Part shown: positions 21,541 to 33,370 of the stretch, piece by piece
Numbering within the stretch: position 1 is the stretch's first letter
Layout of the letters: each line of letters starts with the position of its first letter
NCBI GenBank assembly: GCA_019054805.1
Contig: JAHQIY010000001.1
Span: forward strand, 3,424,501 to 3,488,500
DNA length: 64,000 bases
Reading direction: 5' to 3'
DNA from: Brachionus manjavacas
Taxonomy: Eukaryota; Rotifera; Eurotatoria; Ploima; Brachionidae
Made by a program: the position numbers and the translations under genes
The notes under the pieces: generated by a model
The model's input: the letters and a program-made list of their open reading frames with translations, nothing else
Databases searched by the model: none
What the model was told of the DNA's origin: nothing

Positions 21541-22069
21541 TTAATCAGCAAACTCTCGTTTAATTTGAATAGCTGTACAGCATGGACAACCTAGAATAGA
21601 ATAAAAAGTATAAATATTATATTTTTAATTAAAATTAAAATTTACAGCAAGATGCCAAAATGTCTTTAATCAAAGATCCCTTAAATAGAAAATATTCAAC
21701 AAATAAAATATTCAATTTAAATGAAATTTAATTTTACCGGAATACCCAAATCTTGTCGAACCCTTGGCCTGAGAAAACACAAACCCAATGGATAAAACAC
21801 ACATTGAAGAATCGATGCAATTACACTTTCCTGAGCGGCGTCCGATGCGTATGCAGCATAGCAATTCGGACAAAACAGACCTAAAAGACAATCACCAACA
21901 CTGTCAAAACATTCAAATAAACCATATCTTAAACATTTTTCAATTAATTTATCTTTAAGCAAGATTATTCATACCTCCAATCAAAGGCATAAGGTTGATA
22001 AATTGTTCTTATATAAAAATTTTAAGAAAATTAGTGTTTCTCAATTCAATATTGAACTACTTACGCCAT
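21541..22069 (-). CDS. PLAC8/cornifelin-family small cysteine-rich protein, five exons
   Basis: Exons on the minus strand: 22069-22065, 22007-21975, 21927-21738, 21679-21646, 21590-21541. They sum to 312 nt, 103 residues plus stop, and all phases agree. The product starts MATIYQPYAFDW, continues GLFECFDSVGDCLLGLFCP and CYAAYASDAAQ, then a variable part, GIPGSLIKDILASC, and ends CCPCCTAIQIKREFAD. The FCP-x-C and CCPCCTAIQIKRE blocks are PLAC8 signatures. PLAC8 proteins are small, often membrane-associated and of varied function (cell size, metal handling, immunity). It lies 200 bp downstream of the UBE2U-like gene on the same strand. The first coding exon has only 5 nt, so the start is less certain than the rest. 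Confidence 0.8.
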
Positions 22070-22270
22070 TTTCGAATTTTAATTAAAAAAAATTTTCTTC
22101 AAAAATTTGGCTTTTAATATAAAAAAATGACAATCTTTGGTTTACTAAATTTATCATGTCCTAAATTTCCTAATATTAGACTTTTAATTTGTTCTAAATT
22201 CCCGAAATTTTAGGTCATTAAATTGCGTTTAAAAAAATTTAAAAAAAATTTAAATTTTCTTTTCTAATAT

Positions 22271-23335
22271 TTATTCAATATTTTTTGTCCAATTTATTAA
22301 TTGTTCAACTTCTTCCTCAAATTCTTGATCATTACGTCCAATAATTAGCTTTGTGTTGACGTTTTGTTCACTTTTTGGCTCGGATAGTCTACTTTCTTTA
22401 TTAAGCTCATTATAGTTGACTATTTTTGGTTTTCTGGCTTTGGTTTCTGACTTCGGATGGCTATCCCTGCTATAAAGACTGGCAGATTGTTGGCCAAACT
22501 CAAATTTTCCATACATTAAATTTCGGTGTTCATTCAACTGCTTATTTATTTGGTGTTCAAGCTCGCGAGTCGACAAAGACATATGCTGGGACATTAAATT
22601 TGGTTTTTGAGATAAATCATTTTTTAAATACTCATTTTCGTCCTGTTTTCTAGATTTTGTGGTGGCTATACCACGCCACAAAATTGAGTATTCATCAAAC
22701 GAAATCGGAAATTGCTTCTTTACTTTTTCTTCTTTGGACACTACCATTTCATTGCGGATGATTTCAGTGGGATTTTTTTCCAGTCTAAATAGTTGGAAAT
22801 TTTTGGCCAAAGAGGAAAAACTTTCGCTCTCAAGTCCTTCGTTGCGTAAATTGTCCATTTCTTTGAGCATTTGACGAATTTTTTGGGTAGATAGAACCGA
22901 CTTACGTGCCATTTCGACATATTGTTTCGGATTACCTTTGAGCATGAACACAGCGTCCATGTTGACCGACCTGTCAAGAAGTGGATAGGCCAGTAAATGC
23001 TGAAGGCGTCTGAGAATGTGTTTTATAGAGTAGTCTTGACGCCATTTGGAAATGTCATCTAAAAAGTCAATACTAGGCTTGCCGGTTGTGATGTCTATAT
23101 TGGGATGATATGGTACAGTTTGAAAGAATACTTTAGGCGGGACAAAGTTGTAGTTCTCGGAAAATTTAAGGTATATTTGAAAGATTCCTCTTTCCCAGAC
23201 TGTTTTCGGGATACCTTCGATTAATGCGATTAGTTCAAATATGTTATTGTCATCGAGCCGAATTATGGTCAGACCTTTTTCGCTTTCGATTTCGTTTATC
23301 TCGCGTTCTATTAACAAATGGGCTCTTGAAAACAT
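22271..23335 (-). CDS. UBE2U: UBE2U-like ubiquitin-conjugating protein with active-site Cys replaced by Ser
   Basis: 354 residues, single exon. The UBC fold spans about residues 1-150: it starts FSRAHLLIEREI, contains the HPN motif at 77-79 (PYHPNIDITTG) and the active-site segment GKPSIDFLDD. Vertebrate UBE2U has GQPCIDFLD there, so the catalytic Cys is Ser88 (codon 23074-23072, AGT). The extension keeps a second UBE2U feature, FDEYSILWRGIATTKSRK, near residue 220, which matches FSDYYQTWSRIATSKAT of UBE2U. The remaining C-terminus is charged and low-complexity. E2 enzymes carry ubiquitin as a thioester on this Cys. Ser cannot do this normally, so the protein may be an inactive, UEV-like partner. 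The family call is strong and the functional consequence is inferred. Confidence 0.82.
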   Translation of the reverse strand: MFSRAHLLIEREINEIESEKGLTIIRLDDNNIFELIALIEGIPKTVWERGIFQIYLKFSENYNFVPPKVFFQTVPYHPNIDITTGKPSIDFLDDISKWRQDYSIKHILRRLQHLLAYPLLDRSVNMDAVFMLKGNPKQYVEMARKSVLSTQKIRQMLKEMDNLRNEGLESESFSSLAKNFQLFRLEKNPTEIIRNEMVVSKEEKVKKQFPISFDEYSILWRGIATTKSRKQDENEYLKNDLSQKPNLMSQHMSLSTRELEHQINKQLNEHRNLMYGKFEFGQQSASLYSRDSHPKSETKARKPKIVNYNELNKESRLSEPKSEQNVNTKLIIGRNDQEFEEEVEQLINWTKNIE

Positions 23336-23738
23336 GTTTGTGGACCAATTTATTAATTTTAGTCTTTTTTTTTTAATTTAATATTTTGATTACTATGGTT
23401 ACTTATTTAAAATAATTTAAAATTCGCTGTTTGTTATAGATTTGTTAAATCTTAAAATAATTTTTTCATCTAAATTATTAAAATTGTTTAATATTTATTC
23501 AAATTGTGAAAAAATAAAATATTTTATCAGCAAATGATTTCAAAAAATTGTCAGATCGATTTCATTTTTAATGCTATTCGACTTTATTTATACAATTTTT
23601 ATTAAAATTTTTTGACTCAAATCAAATAAATTTAAAAGACAAGATTTTTGCCCAAAACATTTTTAAACTTTTTTTTTTCAATAGATTAATCACAGAATTG
23701 AAGTTCATAACCAAATTCAAATGGTTTTTTAAAAATCT

Positions 23739-23786
23739 GAGATAGTTTCTATATAATAAATCTGAGGTAGTTTCTATATAATAACC
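23739..23786. repeat. Two-copy 24-bp tandem repeat
   Basis: TCTGAGATAGTTTCTATATA and its continuation are repeated at once with one A/G change (TCTGAGGTAG). Confidence 0.6.
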
Positions 23787-24427
23787 TCAGTTTTATTTTG
23801 GACATTTTTAATCTCTAATTATCCTTCTAAAATTAAAATTTTTTAAAATGTTTCTTTTTATTAATGATTATTTAAATAATAAGAAATTAAATCATCAGGA
23901 GAAATGAGATTATTAGGTAAATCTATAAAGATAAACTTTAGAAATTTTCCAAACAAAATAAAAATTTATTTGGAATACAGAGAACAAAGGGTAAGATAAA
24001 AAGTCTAAAATTAAAATCATTAGGTAGCATTATTTTCTTAAATAAACGTTAAAATTATAAATCAAACTAACCTTTTAGATTTCTAAAAGTTAAAAATTTT
24101 ATTCTTTTTTATACTTTTTTTAGAAACGAATAGCACTAAAATTTAAAATTCTTGAAGCAAATCAAAATTTTCAAGTTAGAAATTTTAAGACGCTAAAATT
24201 CAAATAATTCACTCAAAATCATTAAGATAAATAAGAAATCGAAAAATTTAGCAATCTTAAACTAATTATAGAAGATAAAAATCTAACTATTTTTTTTTAT
24301 AAAATTATGGCAATATTTGTAAAATATCAAAACGAAACCAGAAAAAAATTCTAGTGTTTTAACTGGCTTTGAAACTTTGAATTCCTTAAATCTTTGAATT
24401 TTTTCAATTTTTACCTTCGAATTACCT

Positions 24428-24457
24428 CGCTCTCAAGTCCTTCATTGCGTAAATTGT
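24428..24457 (-). repeat. 30-nt displaced copy of UBE2U coding sequence
   Basis: CGCTCTCAAGTCCTTC followed by TTGCGTAAATTGT matches 22825-22854 inside the UBE2U-like gene with one mismatch. Flanks are unrelated. It looks like a small templated insertion. Confidence 0.6.
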
Positions 24458-24694
24458 GATACTATCTTTAGTATTAATAAATAAACTGCAAAAAATATTC
24501 AGACTCTCAAAAATTTTGATGAAAAAAAAGTGATTTATGAGAAAATGTTCAAACCCTGTTGAAAAATTAAACAAAAAAATTTAATACAAATATAATTTTA
24601 TTAGAAAAAACGGCGTAACTTATTAATTTAATTAAATGAAATTTTACACTAGTTAAATAAATCAAATGCACATTCTGCTATTTACAAATCGATT

Positions 24695-27600
24695 TTATAA
24701 ATATTTATAATCAAATTTAACTCTCAAAAGATATCTCATTTTTATTTGATTGACATCATAAACTATATACTCATTATATAACAATGAAGATGCCTTTATT
24801 CCAGAGTGAACAACATTTCCTAAAGGAATCTCAACTCCATCAGACATAACATGTTTATTAGTTTGGCTAGGAGTCGTTTGACCGCATCCTTTTGTGCTAT
24901 GTTTGCCTTTTGGCAATGTAGTCACGTATTCCGAATGTGTTCGTTCATACATATCTCCCAATGCAACTTCGCATAAAAGCATTAAACCTGTCGGATTAGA
25001 ACTATTTGTGAAACAATAATTAGCACTTTTGCTCACAATATCAGCAAAATAAACACCTTTACCAAACTTGAAGTTTTTTTTTAGAATAAATTATTTTTTA
25101 AAATTTTATTTTCCTAATTTACCATATAACCAGTGCATGGTGCTTCTGGTGGAGCGATTCTCAAACCTTGAGACAAAATGCCAGCAAAATTTGTCAAACG
25201 AGATCCATGCCATAGCAATTTTTTGTTATGTAGCCCCTTGTATTTCTCGTATCTTGATTCCTCACCTTCACGAACAATTTTGAACACATCTTCTACAATT
25301 AGTTTATAAGAAGAATGAGTGGCCGCATGGGTATTTTGGACATATTTCAAAATTAAAGAAAACTCTTCACTATTTTTGTCAAGAACTTCCATTTGACAAT
25401 TCAGTTTCTTGTAGTGCATGTCTATCGGATCCTCACTTGAATTAGAGTCTGTCTTAAGTATATTATAAGCTATTTCTATATCTAATAAATTGTTCAACAT
25501 TTCTATTTTATTCTAATAAAATTATATTAAAAAAATTAAAAAAAAAATTAAAAAAAATTTACTCTGATGAGTTCTGGATCGTTCAATAGGGTAGGCTTTT
25601 TCATTCCAAAATCGTGTGGTATTAATGTGTAAAATCTGTTACTGGCATCCAAAATATATGTGTTTGATGATTTTCGACCTACTAGCTAAATAGAAATTAA
25701 ATTACTGTACGAATTGTAAAATAAAAGTGCCATTTATGGACACGCCTTTGGACCTTCAGATTAATAAATTTAGTTAATATCTAATTACAAAAAAAGATAT
25801 TTCATTAGGAAAATTTTTGATAAATTCTTAATGAATTCTTCACCCAGGAACCAAATTATTTTTAGGATCCTATTGGAGTTCCAAAAATTTCAGATCAAGA
25901 GGAACTCAGGAGTCTCGACTAATTACCGACAGGCGTCTTTTGAATTTTCTTTCAAGATTTCTACCAAAAATTTTAGAAAATACTATTAAGATTATTTTTA
26001 AGAATCTTACTATGATTCCTAATCAAAATCCTTTAAAAGAAAAAATTGCGATATTGTTAAGATAATAAATAGATTGCTATAAAAAAGAATATGCTAGGAA
26101 ATAAAATTAAATTCTTACCTCAAATTTCTTAAATATTCTTAAGTCAGGATTTTTAATGATTTCTTAAATAATCTTAATAAAATTTTTCCTAACTTTTCTT
26201 ATTACCAAGGTTTTCTAGTTATTCCATTTAGATGATTTTTCGTTGTAAAGATATTCATATTAAACATCCTTTATTAATAAAAAAATAGGTTGTGAAAATT
26301 TTTTTTTTAAATTAAAAAAAACGCACTTTTTGATTACATATGAACTTATTTCTTTTATTTGATAAAATTTTTAGAACCGAGAAAAAATGAAAATGAGGAT
26401 TTATAATAAGGACACTTGAGCAAAATTTTAAACTCGAAAAAGGACATTTAAGGCCTAAAAAAAATTTTTTTTTCATTTTTTTTTTAAACTGGTATGATAA
26501 TCAAACTATACGCCTTAAAATATTGCATGATTAAGATTTTTGTAATTAATCGTCTGTCTGTGTGTCAGAGTCTGAATGCTTACCTTTTAAGAATCATTGT
26601 AAAAGTGCATCGCAATAGCCGACTCCTCTATGAAAAACTGAAAACCAAAGCTACTAAATAAAGGCGTTAGTTCAATAAATTGATTATTATTGGTTTCTAA
26701 AGAGATTTTAGCTTTCTAAAGAGGAATCGGCTAAGTCTTGAAAGATAAACAACTTTTTTTAGATAGTTAACTTTCAGAAAATGGCACCAAGAGATGATGA
26801 AATACAAAAATCTTAATAAAAAGAAATCTAAATTATAAAATTATCTAAGAAAAAAAATGAATGTCAAAAACATTAAAGTAGGCAAAGGGTGTTTATAAGA
26901 CACGGGAAAAGACTTGAAAGTGAATTACCGAGGCAAGTAAGGCGTTCAAAAAATTAATTTGGAACTGGCTAAAATCTATAAAATAATTAATAATATTCTC
27001 GAATATATTTTTTTTCCAATATCTGAAAAACACCCTTTAAAAACTGCTTCTTTAGTATTTTTCGATGTCTTTTTAAGAGTCCTGGAGGTTAGATTAATAA
27101 ATGTTCACATAATATGTTAAAGATTTTAATTTTTTTTTCAATATCCTAAAATTTGAAAATATGCAAAAATATCACTCTGTGAATAAATTCGAGATTTTTG
27201 ACCCTCTTAACAAAAAAAAGTTTTTGTTTCTTTTGTTTTGTTAATTTACAAAAATAAACAAGATTTCCTTAAATTTTTAATAAGTTTCTTATCAATCTTT
27301 TAAAATTTTGGTTAAAAAAAATGTTCTTTAATTATAAATATCCGATATTTAATGATTGAAAAATAATAAACTTACCACATTTAATTCACTCAATATACTA
27401 AAGGCTTGTTTGATTTGATTTGAAGAAATTTTTCCTAATGGCATTTTATTTAAATCAATCTAAAATACTTAAATTATTAAGAATTCAATTTTTTTATTAT
27501 TTTTGTACTTCAAATTCTTTCATTAGTCGCTTCATTGTTTCAATGTCGAAAATTAGCTTAATTAAATTTTGAATAGACAAAGCCAACTTGGAGCTTGAGA

Positions 27601-30254
27601 CATAATTTTGGTCCGAGAGTCTTGACTTGACATCATCATCATCCTTAATAATAATTAAAAAAAATTAAAAAAAAGTAAATTTAAATCAAATTTAATACAT
27701 TTCCGTAGTCCATTTCAAGCGGATAAAATTTGTTAGGTTTTTTCGTTGCATATTTTCGACTGGCCCAAGAATTTCCTGTCTTTTCCAAATATAAAGAAAA
27801 AAAACTCTGAATGGCATTATTTTTGTTTGAATAATATTCTAGTTTATTTCCTCCAATGGTGGTTCCGACCCTTCCCCATGATCGGAATAGATAAAACGAA
27901 GATTTTTTGTCATGTTCAATAACCTGCATTTTGTAATAGGAATTAGTTCCCCTGAAGATATCAACAAGTCCTAGTACAACCGAATACGGATTTTGAACAA
28001 AATTTTGTTCAAGCAAAACATGAGCTTCATCTTGCAAATTTGTGTCCGGATCTACCACAACACCTCCTTTTAACTTCATTTTTGTTTTTCCATTTCCATC
28101 ACTAATAGCCTTAACCATCGTAAAATTTTCTTTATTTTCTTCCATATTTTTTACATCAAAGTGCTTCTTACAAGTCTCAATTTTATCAGATAAGCAAGTT
28201 AACCATGAACTAATGGTATTATCTTTTATTAGACCTAAAGCGTCTTTGGTGTTTTTATCATCCTGGAGATCTTTTAAAAAATTTTCAGATACTACTGTTA
28301 TTTGATGTAATTCAGAATCTCGAATTTTTTGATTTTTCTTCTTGAATTCTTCTTCGGTTGAAATTATCGCGACTGTGTATTCATTAATAGTTGGGCTGAA
28401 AATTCCACCATAGCGCTCAATGATAAGTTTTATGTCGGAATTTTTAATTCTCAATTTTCCCACCGAAGAAAAACTTAAATTTTTTAGTGTCAGAATTTTT
28501 CTTAATTCATATCCCTTGTATAATTTTCTATTTTTTTCCAGATCTATTTGATTTAATGATCTGGCAAACAATCGTTTACCAGGATGAAATTTAAAATTTT
28601 TTAAACAATTAAATTCTTTTTTAAACTTTGCATCGAAATGCAAACTCTTGCTTCGTTTAGGATCTTGGGTTCTGTACCTGCATTTTGTCCATTCTGTAAT
28701 ATGACCTGTACAATAGTAATTTGTGCTTCCATAAATAAGTTGTCCGCTTTTGCATTTTGGACATGGCTCTAGTGGACCAAACATCATAATATCGGTCAAA
28801 AATGTCAATAACTATAAATAGATAGCAATGAAAAAAAAAAGAATAAAAATCTTCAAATTTACATCATCTCTTCCTCCTTTATTAATTTTTTGAGAATTTT
28901 CTAAAATCAATTTCTTGAGCAAATCATTGGAAACCTCTTTATTCAACGAGTCTCGTAGTTTCCAAAATTTTTCCGATTGTATCTTTTTAAAAATTTTTAA
29001 AATTCCTTAGTTAAATTCGAACTTCTGCAAAAGACGGCAAAGAAGGTTTTAAGTCTTTTTAAAGTCAAGTCTTTTGTCTCGACTTTGATTTATTTTTAAA
29101 AAAATTTTTACTTGACTTTAAATTTTTTTATCTGAATTCATGTCATGAAGCCGCCAAATTAATTACATTAAAATGGCAAAAAATCATGTGGACAAAATCA
29201 TTTCTGTATGGAACAGTAAAAATTCAAAAATTAATTTTCACTTAAAAATGACTTGATTTTTAACAAAAAAAAATTTGAATCAAGACTTACTAGACTTTGA
29301 CTAATGACTTTTTAATAATTTCGGTTTAATTTATTTACCTTTAATTGCTTTTCCAATTCGGAATCTTCACTTTTGAGCTTTTTTACATCTGAACCATTTT
29401 CATCGGATTCATCCTTAACCTTGCGCTTTGGATTTTCTGGTTTGATTAATTTTGAAGCTTGTTTTTGATCGTTTTCATTCAAATCATTATAACCATTAAT
29501 TCTAATACCAATTTTTGATAAAAATATTAATTTAACTATTCAAATATTTACTCCTCTATTTTATGTTTAAATCCGATTTCATTTTTAGCCTCGGCAAAAC
29601 AGTCTAAATGATAAAAACCGTCTATAGATGCAGTACCTTTTGCACCAACCCTTATCACATCCTTAAAATTTAAATAGATAGTAATTTTAAATTTTAAAAT
29701 AAAAAACTTGTTACCTTATCGATCCTGGTCAGGCATTTTTTGCATTTGCTTCTATTCGATTTTGAGTATTCAATTGAAAACTTATCTATCTCGGCTGCCT
29801 CTTCTTCCTCTTCCATAGTTTCATCATTTGTCTCAAGACCCATTTTTTTTTTAATTTTTTGCTGATCATCCCACCTTGAAAAATAAAATAAAAAATTGCA
29901 GCAAAAATTTATTTTTAATTTTTAGTAAAACCTTAAATTGTCGAATCCTTTGATAAAAGCGGTATCGAATAGTTTATGTTTTTCCCAAAAACAGTCAAAA
30001 TGAAACCAGTTTGGTATCTTTTAATTAATTAGAGTACAAATTCAAGACACAAAATTTAAATATTACTTTTCCGTCAAAATAGGGACTCTAACCATAAACA
30101 AAAAATTAGACTTTGCATCTTTAAATACTTAACTGAATACCTGAACAAAAATAGCCATTCGAAGAGCCGAAATACTAATATTTGTCTGGCAAAATCTGCA
30201 TTCAGACCGACCACTTTTGGCATATTCACAGGCGAAATCTGGTAAATCCAACAT
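24695..30254 (-). CDS. PARP1: PARP1 (poly-ADP-ribose polymerase 1), tandem copy A, complete
   Basis: Thirteen exons on the minus strand: 30254-30141, 30087-30067, 30017-29932, 29874-29715, 29661-29552, 29501-29339, 28982-28863, 28811-27699, 27643-27509, 27459-27376, 25685-25563, 25512-25123, 25066-24695. Total 2991 nt, 996 residues (human 1014), all in phase. Domains in order: zinc finger 1 (CRFC...HFDC), zinc finger 2 (CKKC...HLDC), zinc finger 3/PADR1 (CPKC...YYC...WTKC), BRCT, WGR (FRSWGRVGT), regulatory helical domain, and catalytic domain with [21 protein letters not shown] and [11 protein letters not shown]. The catalytic residues His845, Tyr879 and Glu972 are all present. PARP1 senses DNA breaks and attaches poly-ADP-ribose from NAD+. 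Intron 6 (356 bp) and intron 10 (1.7 kb) are enlarged relative to the others, and intron 10 holds a MITE. Confidence 0.95.
26616..26733. mobile_element. MITE in intron 10 of PARP1 copy A
   Basis: TAGCCGACTCCTCTATGAAA at the left is answered by a right end whose complement reads TAGCCGATTCCTCTTTAGAA. This gives an element of about 118 bp with imperfect 20-24-bp terminal repeats. Copy B lacks it. Confidence 0.5.
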
Positions 30255-30879
30255 TTTAGAATCAAGAGTTTTCTTTTACTAAAAATCTCATTCAATTTAT
30301 ATTTTTGTTTCTTTTTTCATGTTTTAGTATCGTACAAGTTAAACAAAAAAATTATGATAACTAGATCACATGGTCGTTTCTAAAATTGAATTCATCGAAA
30401 AATCTGATTAAAGTGTTTTCATTTTTGAATTTTATCCAATTTCTTCGCAAGTCATTAAATCAATTAAAATAATTTTTTATTCAAACAAATTTAAATTTGA
30501 ATTTTTTGAGAATGTAAACTTTTTTAATTAATGTATTGCAATTTTATTAATAATATAAAAAAAAACTAAAATACTAAATTTAATGTCAATTATAATACAT
30601 TTTTAATTTTAATTGAACTAATATCTATTTTAATTTTTGATACTCTGATTTATTTAAAACGAAGTCATTTTAACTAAATCAAATTAATTATGAAAAAATT
30701 ACCTTAATCGAAAAAATGTCTAACAAATATCTGAAGTCATCAATGACAATGCTCAATATTTAAGCAAAAAATTGAGAGAATAAGCTAAGGTATTTATCTA
30801 CCTATTTACACATTATCAATCTTGAAAATTTTGGCAGCATTTTTCTCAAAATTTTGATGGGAATATGTGAAAAACCCAT

Positions 30880-31200
30880 CGTACCAAAGAAAATTTTGCT
30901 GGTGATGTAATTTGCTTTCAATGCACCAAATGTTCAATTCGCTTAAAATTTTAGATCAAGCGTTTGTAGCTGCAAAGATTGTTCAGACTATTTATAACAA
31001 CAAAGCAATTAATAATCTTGGCAAAGAAATCTAAGCATCTGTTGGCAGATGCAACATACAAACTGATCTATGAGGGATATCGGTCTCTTACCGTATCAAC
31101 AACAGACAGAAACGCGCATTTGTACGAACGAAAAATCTGAGAATTATGAGTTCCTGTTCAAGATTCTGAAAAATAGAGTTATAGTACATGATCATACAAC
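30880..31200 (+). pseudogene. MULE-type transposase remnant
   Basis: A plus-strand segment reads SKHLLADATYKLIYEGY, then LTVSTTDRNAH. This corresponds to the catalytic-region block LLADATYKL-x-x-x-G-(F/Y)-P-V-L-x-V-x-TTD of MULE transposases found in many invertebrates. Upstream, CTKCSIRLKI hints at the zinc-binding part. Stops and shifts surround it. Confidence 0.5.
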
Positions 31201-31374
31201 AGCTCCCAAGTCACGTTTAACTAAGTATTAGTCAAATTCAAATTTTTTTTTAGTTAAATAAATTTTTTTTATTTAGAATTATGTAACTTCAAAGAAATCG
31301 CTATGAATTTACCGTTTGAACGAAAAAGTCGTTCAGGTTTTCTTAAAGTTACAGTAAATGTTTTGTCGAGGCAA

Positions 31375-31725
31375 CCAGGGATGTCCCTCATAGCGGTAGT
31401 CTTAGTTGATGCTGATCGTATTTTATTTTAAAGGAGTCTACCGTCTCAATTGCGACTACTTCGTCAGGTAGTCCGTTCCATACATTTGCTATCTGAATGA
31501 TGAAGAAGTTGTGTCTTTGCTGACAAGATGCCACGATCTCACCCCTTAGTTGACTTCTCTTCGTGTCTCTCGGAGCTGACCAATTAGGTTTGTTGTACCA
31601 CGTTATGTCGTCTGCACTTGTTGACTTTGAAAAGTTGGATTAAGTCACCACGTTGTCGTCTTGTCTCCAGAGATGTGAGACCCATTCGCTCAAGCCTGCT
31701 GTGTTCGGAGGTGTTTTGGAGATTA
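31375..31725 (-). mobile_element. CR1/L2-type LINE 3' end, minus strand
   Basis: The minus strand gives a block starting RLERMGLTSLETRRQRGDLI, then NPTFQSQQVQTT, a CQQRHNFFIIQ segment and NGLPDEVVAIETVDSFK, followed by GMSLVASTK-like DNA. It is the same family as 20101-20465, with higher GC than the flanks. It is 5'-truncated. Confidence 0.75.
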
Positions 31726-32220
31726 ATGCGTATTATTATCTATTGATTTAAGCCTCATAGGCAAAATAAAATAGAATAATCAGTTAATATTATAGTATAT
31801 ATATAGATAATTGGTAATTGAATATCTTCCTTTTATTTCTAAAAAACTCTCATTTTTTATTTTTAAACTTAAATTTTCTTGATACGGAATGATTTAATTA
31901 AATAAATAAATAAATTCCAAAAAAATTTCTATCAAAAATAAATAAATTGAAATAGTAATGACAGTTTTTACATGTTCAAGTATTGTTAGGTTATAAACAT
32001 TTTTTAATTTTGTTTTCGTGATTTTTATATTAATTAAAGTGCCAATAATATAAAATTTATTTTAATTTTTTTTTAAATCTAACGGAGCATTAGCTTGAAA
32101 AAAACAAATAATATTAAGCTGTTAAAAAGTCTCCATCAGTAAGTATTTAAAAAAGTTAGTATTTTTCATAATTTCATTTAGTCGAAAAATATGAAAAATT
32201 AATTTTATATTATAACGTAG

Positions 32221-32273
32221 TTAGAAGAAGGGGTCGACCAAAAGGTTCAAAAAACAAAAAAACAACAGTTTAA
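32221..32273 (+). other. Orphan AT-hook mini-exon
   Basis: After a possible acceptor (ACGTAG ending at 32220) the frame reads RRRGRPKGSKNKKTTV and stops. GRPKGSKNKK is a textbook AT-hook, which binds the minor groove of AT-rich DNA. No other exon was found nearby, so it may be the last exon of an unseen gene, a transposon scrap or chance. Confidence 0.25.
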
Positions 32274-33311
32274 TTAGTCATCTATTCTAAATAGAATTGA
32301 TTAATTAATCTTTTAAATTTTTTTAGTCTTTTTATTGAATTTTTACAAAAAAGAACTTGAATTTTATTATTTTTTAATCTAAAGATATTAAAAAATTCAT
32401 TTAATTTATTTATTTTAATTTATTTTATTTTAATTTATTTTAAGAAATATAATTTCATCATATTTAAAAAATGAATTTTTTAAATTTTTATTTTTAATAT
32501 TTTTACATTGCTAATCTGTTATTATTTTGTATTTTTTACTTTAAAATTGAGTCCTGGTGACGCATTAAACTAAGGCTTTCATTGTATAATGCAGATCTAA
32601 ACGCGTGATTACGCTATTAGACTAATAGTGTAGCATAATCAAACGAGGGAATACGGTAATTTGTTGTCAATTAAAAATTAAAAGTATTTTTTAATTTTCT
32701 TTAAAATAAAAATTAATTATAATTGTAATTTATAACATTAATGATTAAGTTTTAGAGGCAATCAAATTTCAATTTGTTCGAACATAAGGTTTAGTATTTC
32801 CTTAATTAAACCGATTCCTACAATGGGATAAGCAAAGGATCCATCAAATTGGAGACCTATCACTGTGCTAACCAGTTAATCAGCCATTTTTGAGACAATT
32901 TTTTTGACCAAGACGAATGTTTTTGATGGCATACAGTCAATCATCATCAGGGACAATCAGAATTCTAAATTTATTAAATTAATTAAATCCTGATCTCATG
33001 CATTACAAAATAGTTTTTGTTTTTTTATTTTTTTATGTCAAACTGTTTATCCGTTTTTGAGGAGTATTTTTGCTCATTTTTTATTCTGATGATATGTAAT
33101 TTAATAAATAAAGTTGATTTTCAAATATTGGAAGAATAAAATTGTTTAAATTTGTATAGAAATTTTTTTCTGTGAGCAAATTTTAACATTTATTGGAAGT
33201 TTTTTGCTACAGTAAAGTCAATACTTTCCTTTAACATTGATTTCGATTAAAAGAAATCAAAAAAAGTTTCAAATAAAAAAATGTTTTTCTTTATGCGTAT
33301 ATTGATGTTTG

Positions 33312-33370
33312 AAAATAAAAATTAGAAATGGCTTGTTTCTTTCAAACAAGCCATTTCTAATTTTTATTTT
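33312..33370. repeat. Perfect 27-bp palindrome with 5-nt loop
   Basis: The arm ends in TTAGAAATGGCTTGTTT at 33338, then loop CTTTC, then the exact 27-base complement at 33344-33370. It could form a strong hairpin in RNA or DNA. Confidence 0.85.

Larger units (their letters stand above)
23336..24694. other. AT-rich spacer with a tandem duplication and a UBE2U scrap
   Basis: Apart from a two-copy tandem repeat at 23739-23786 and a 30-nt copy of UBE2U coding sequence at 24428-24457, nothing is recognisable. Confidence 0.5.

Noticed and set aside
21927-21996. A 22-nt intron in the PLAC8 gene
   Set aside because: A 47-nt intron between 21975 and 21927 with standard GT-AG sites gives the conserved W-x-YGLFECF sequence and a normal intron size.
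28042-28305. 87-residue plus-strand frame over PARP1-A
   Set aside because: Antisense shadow of exon 8.
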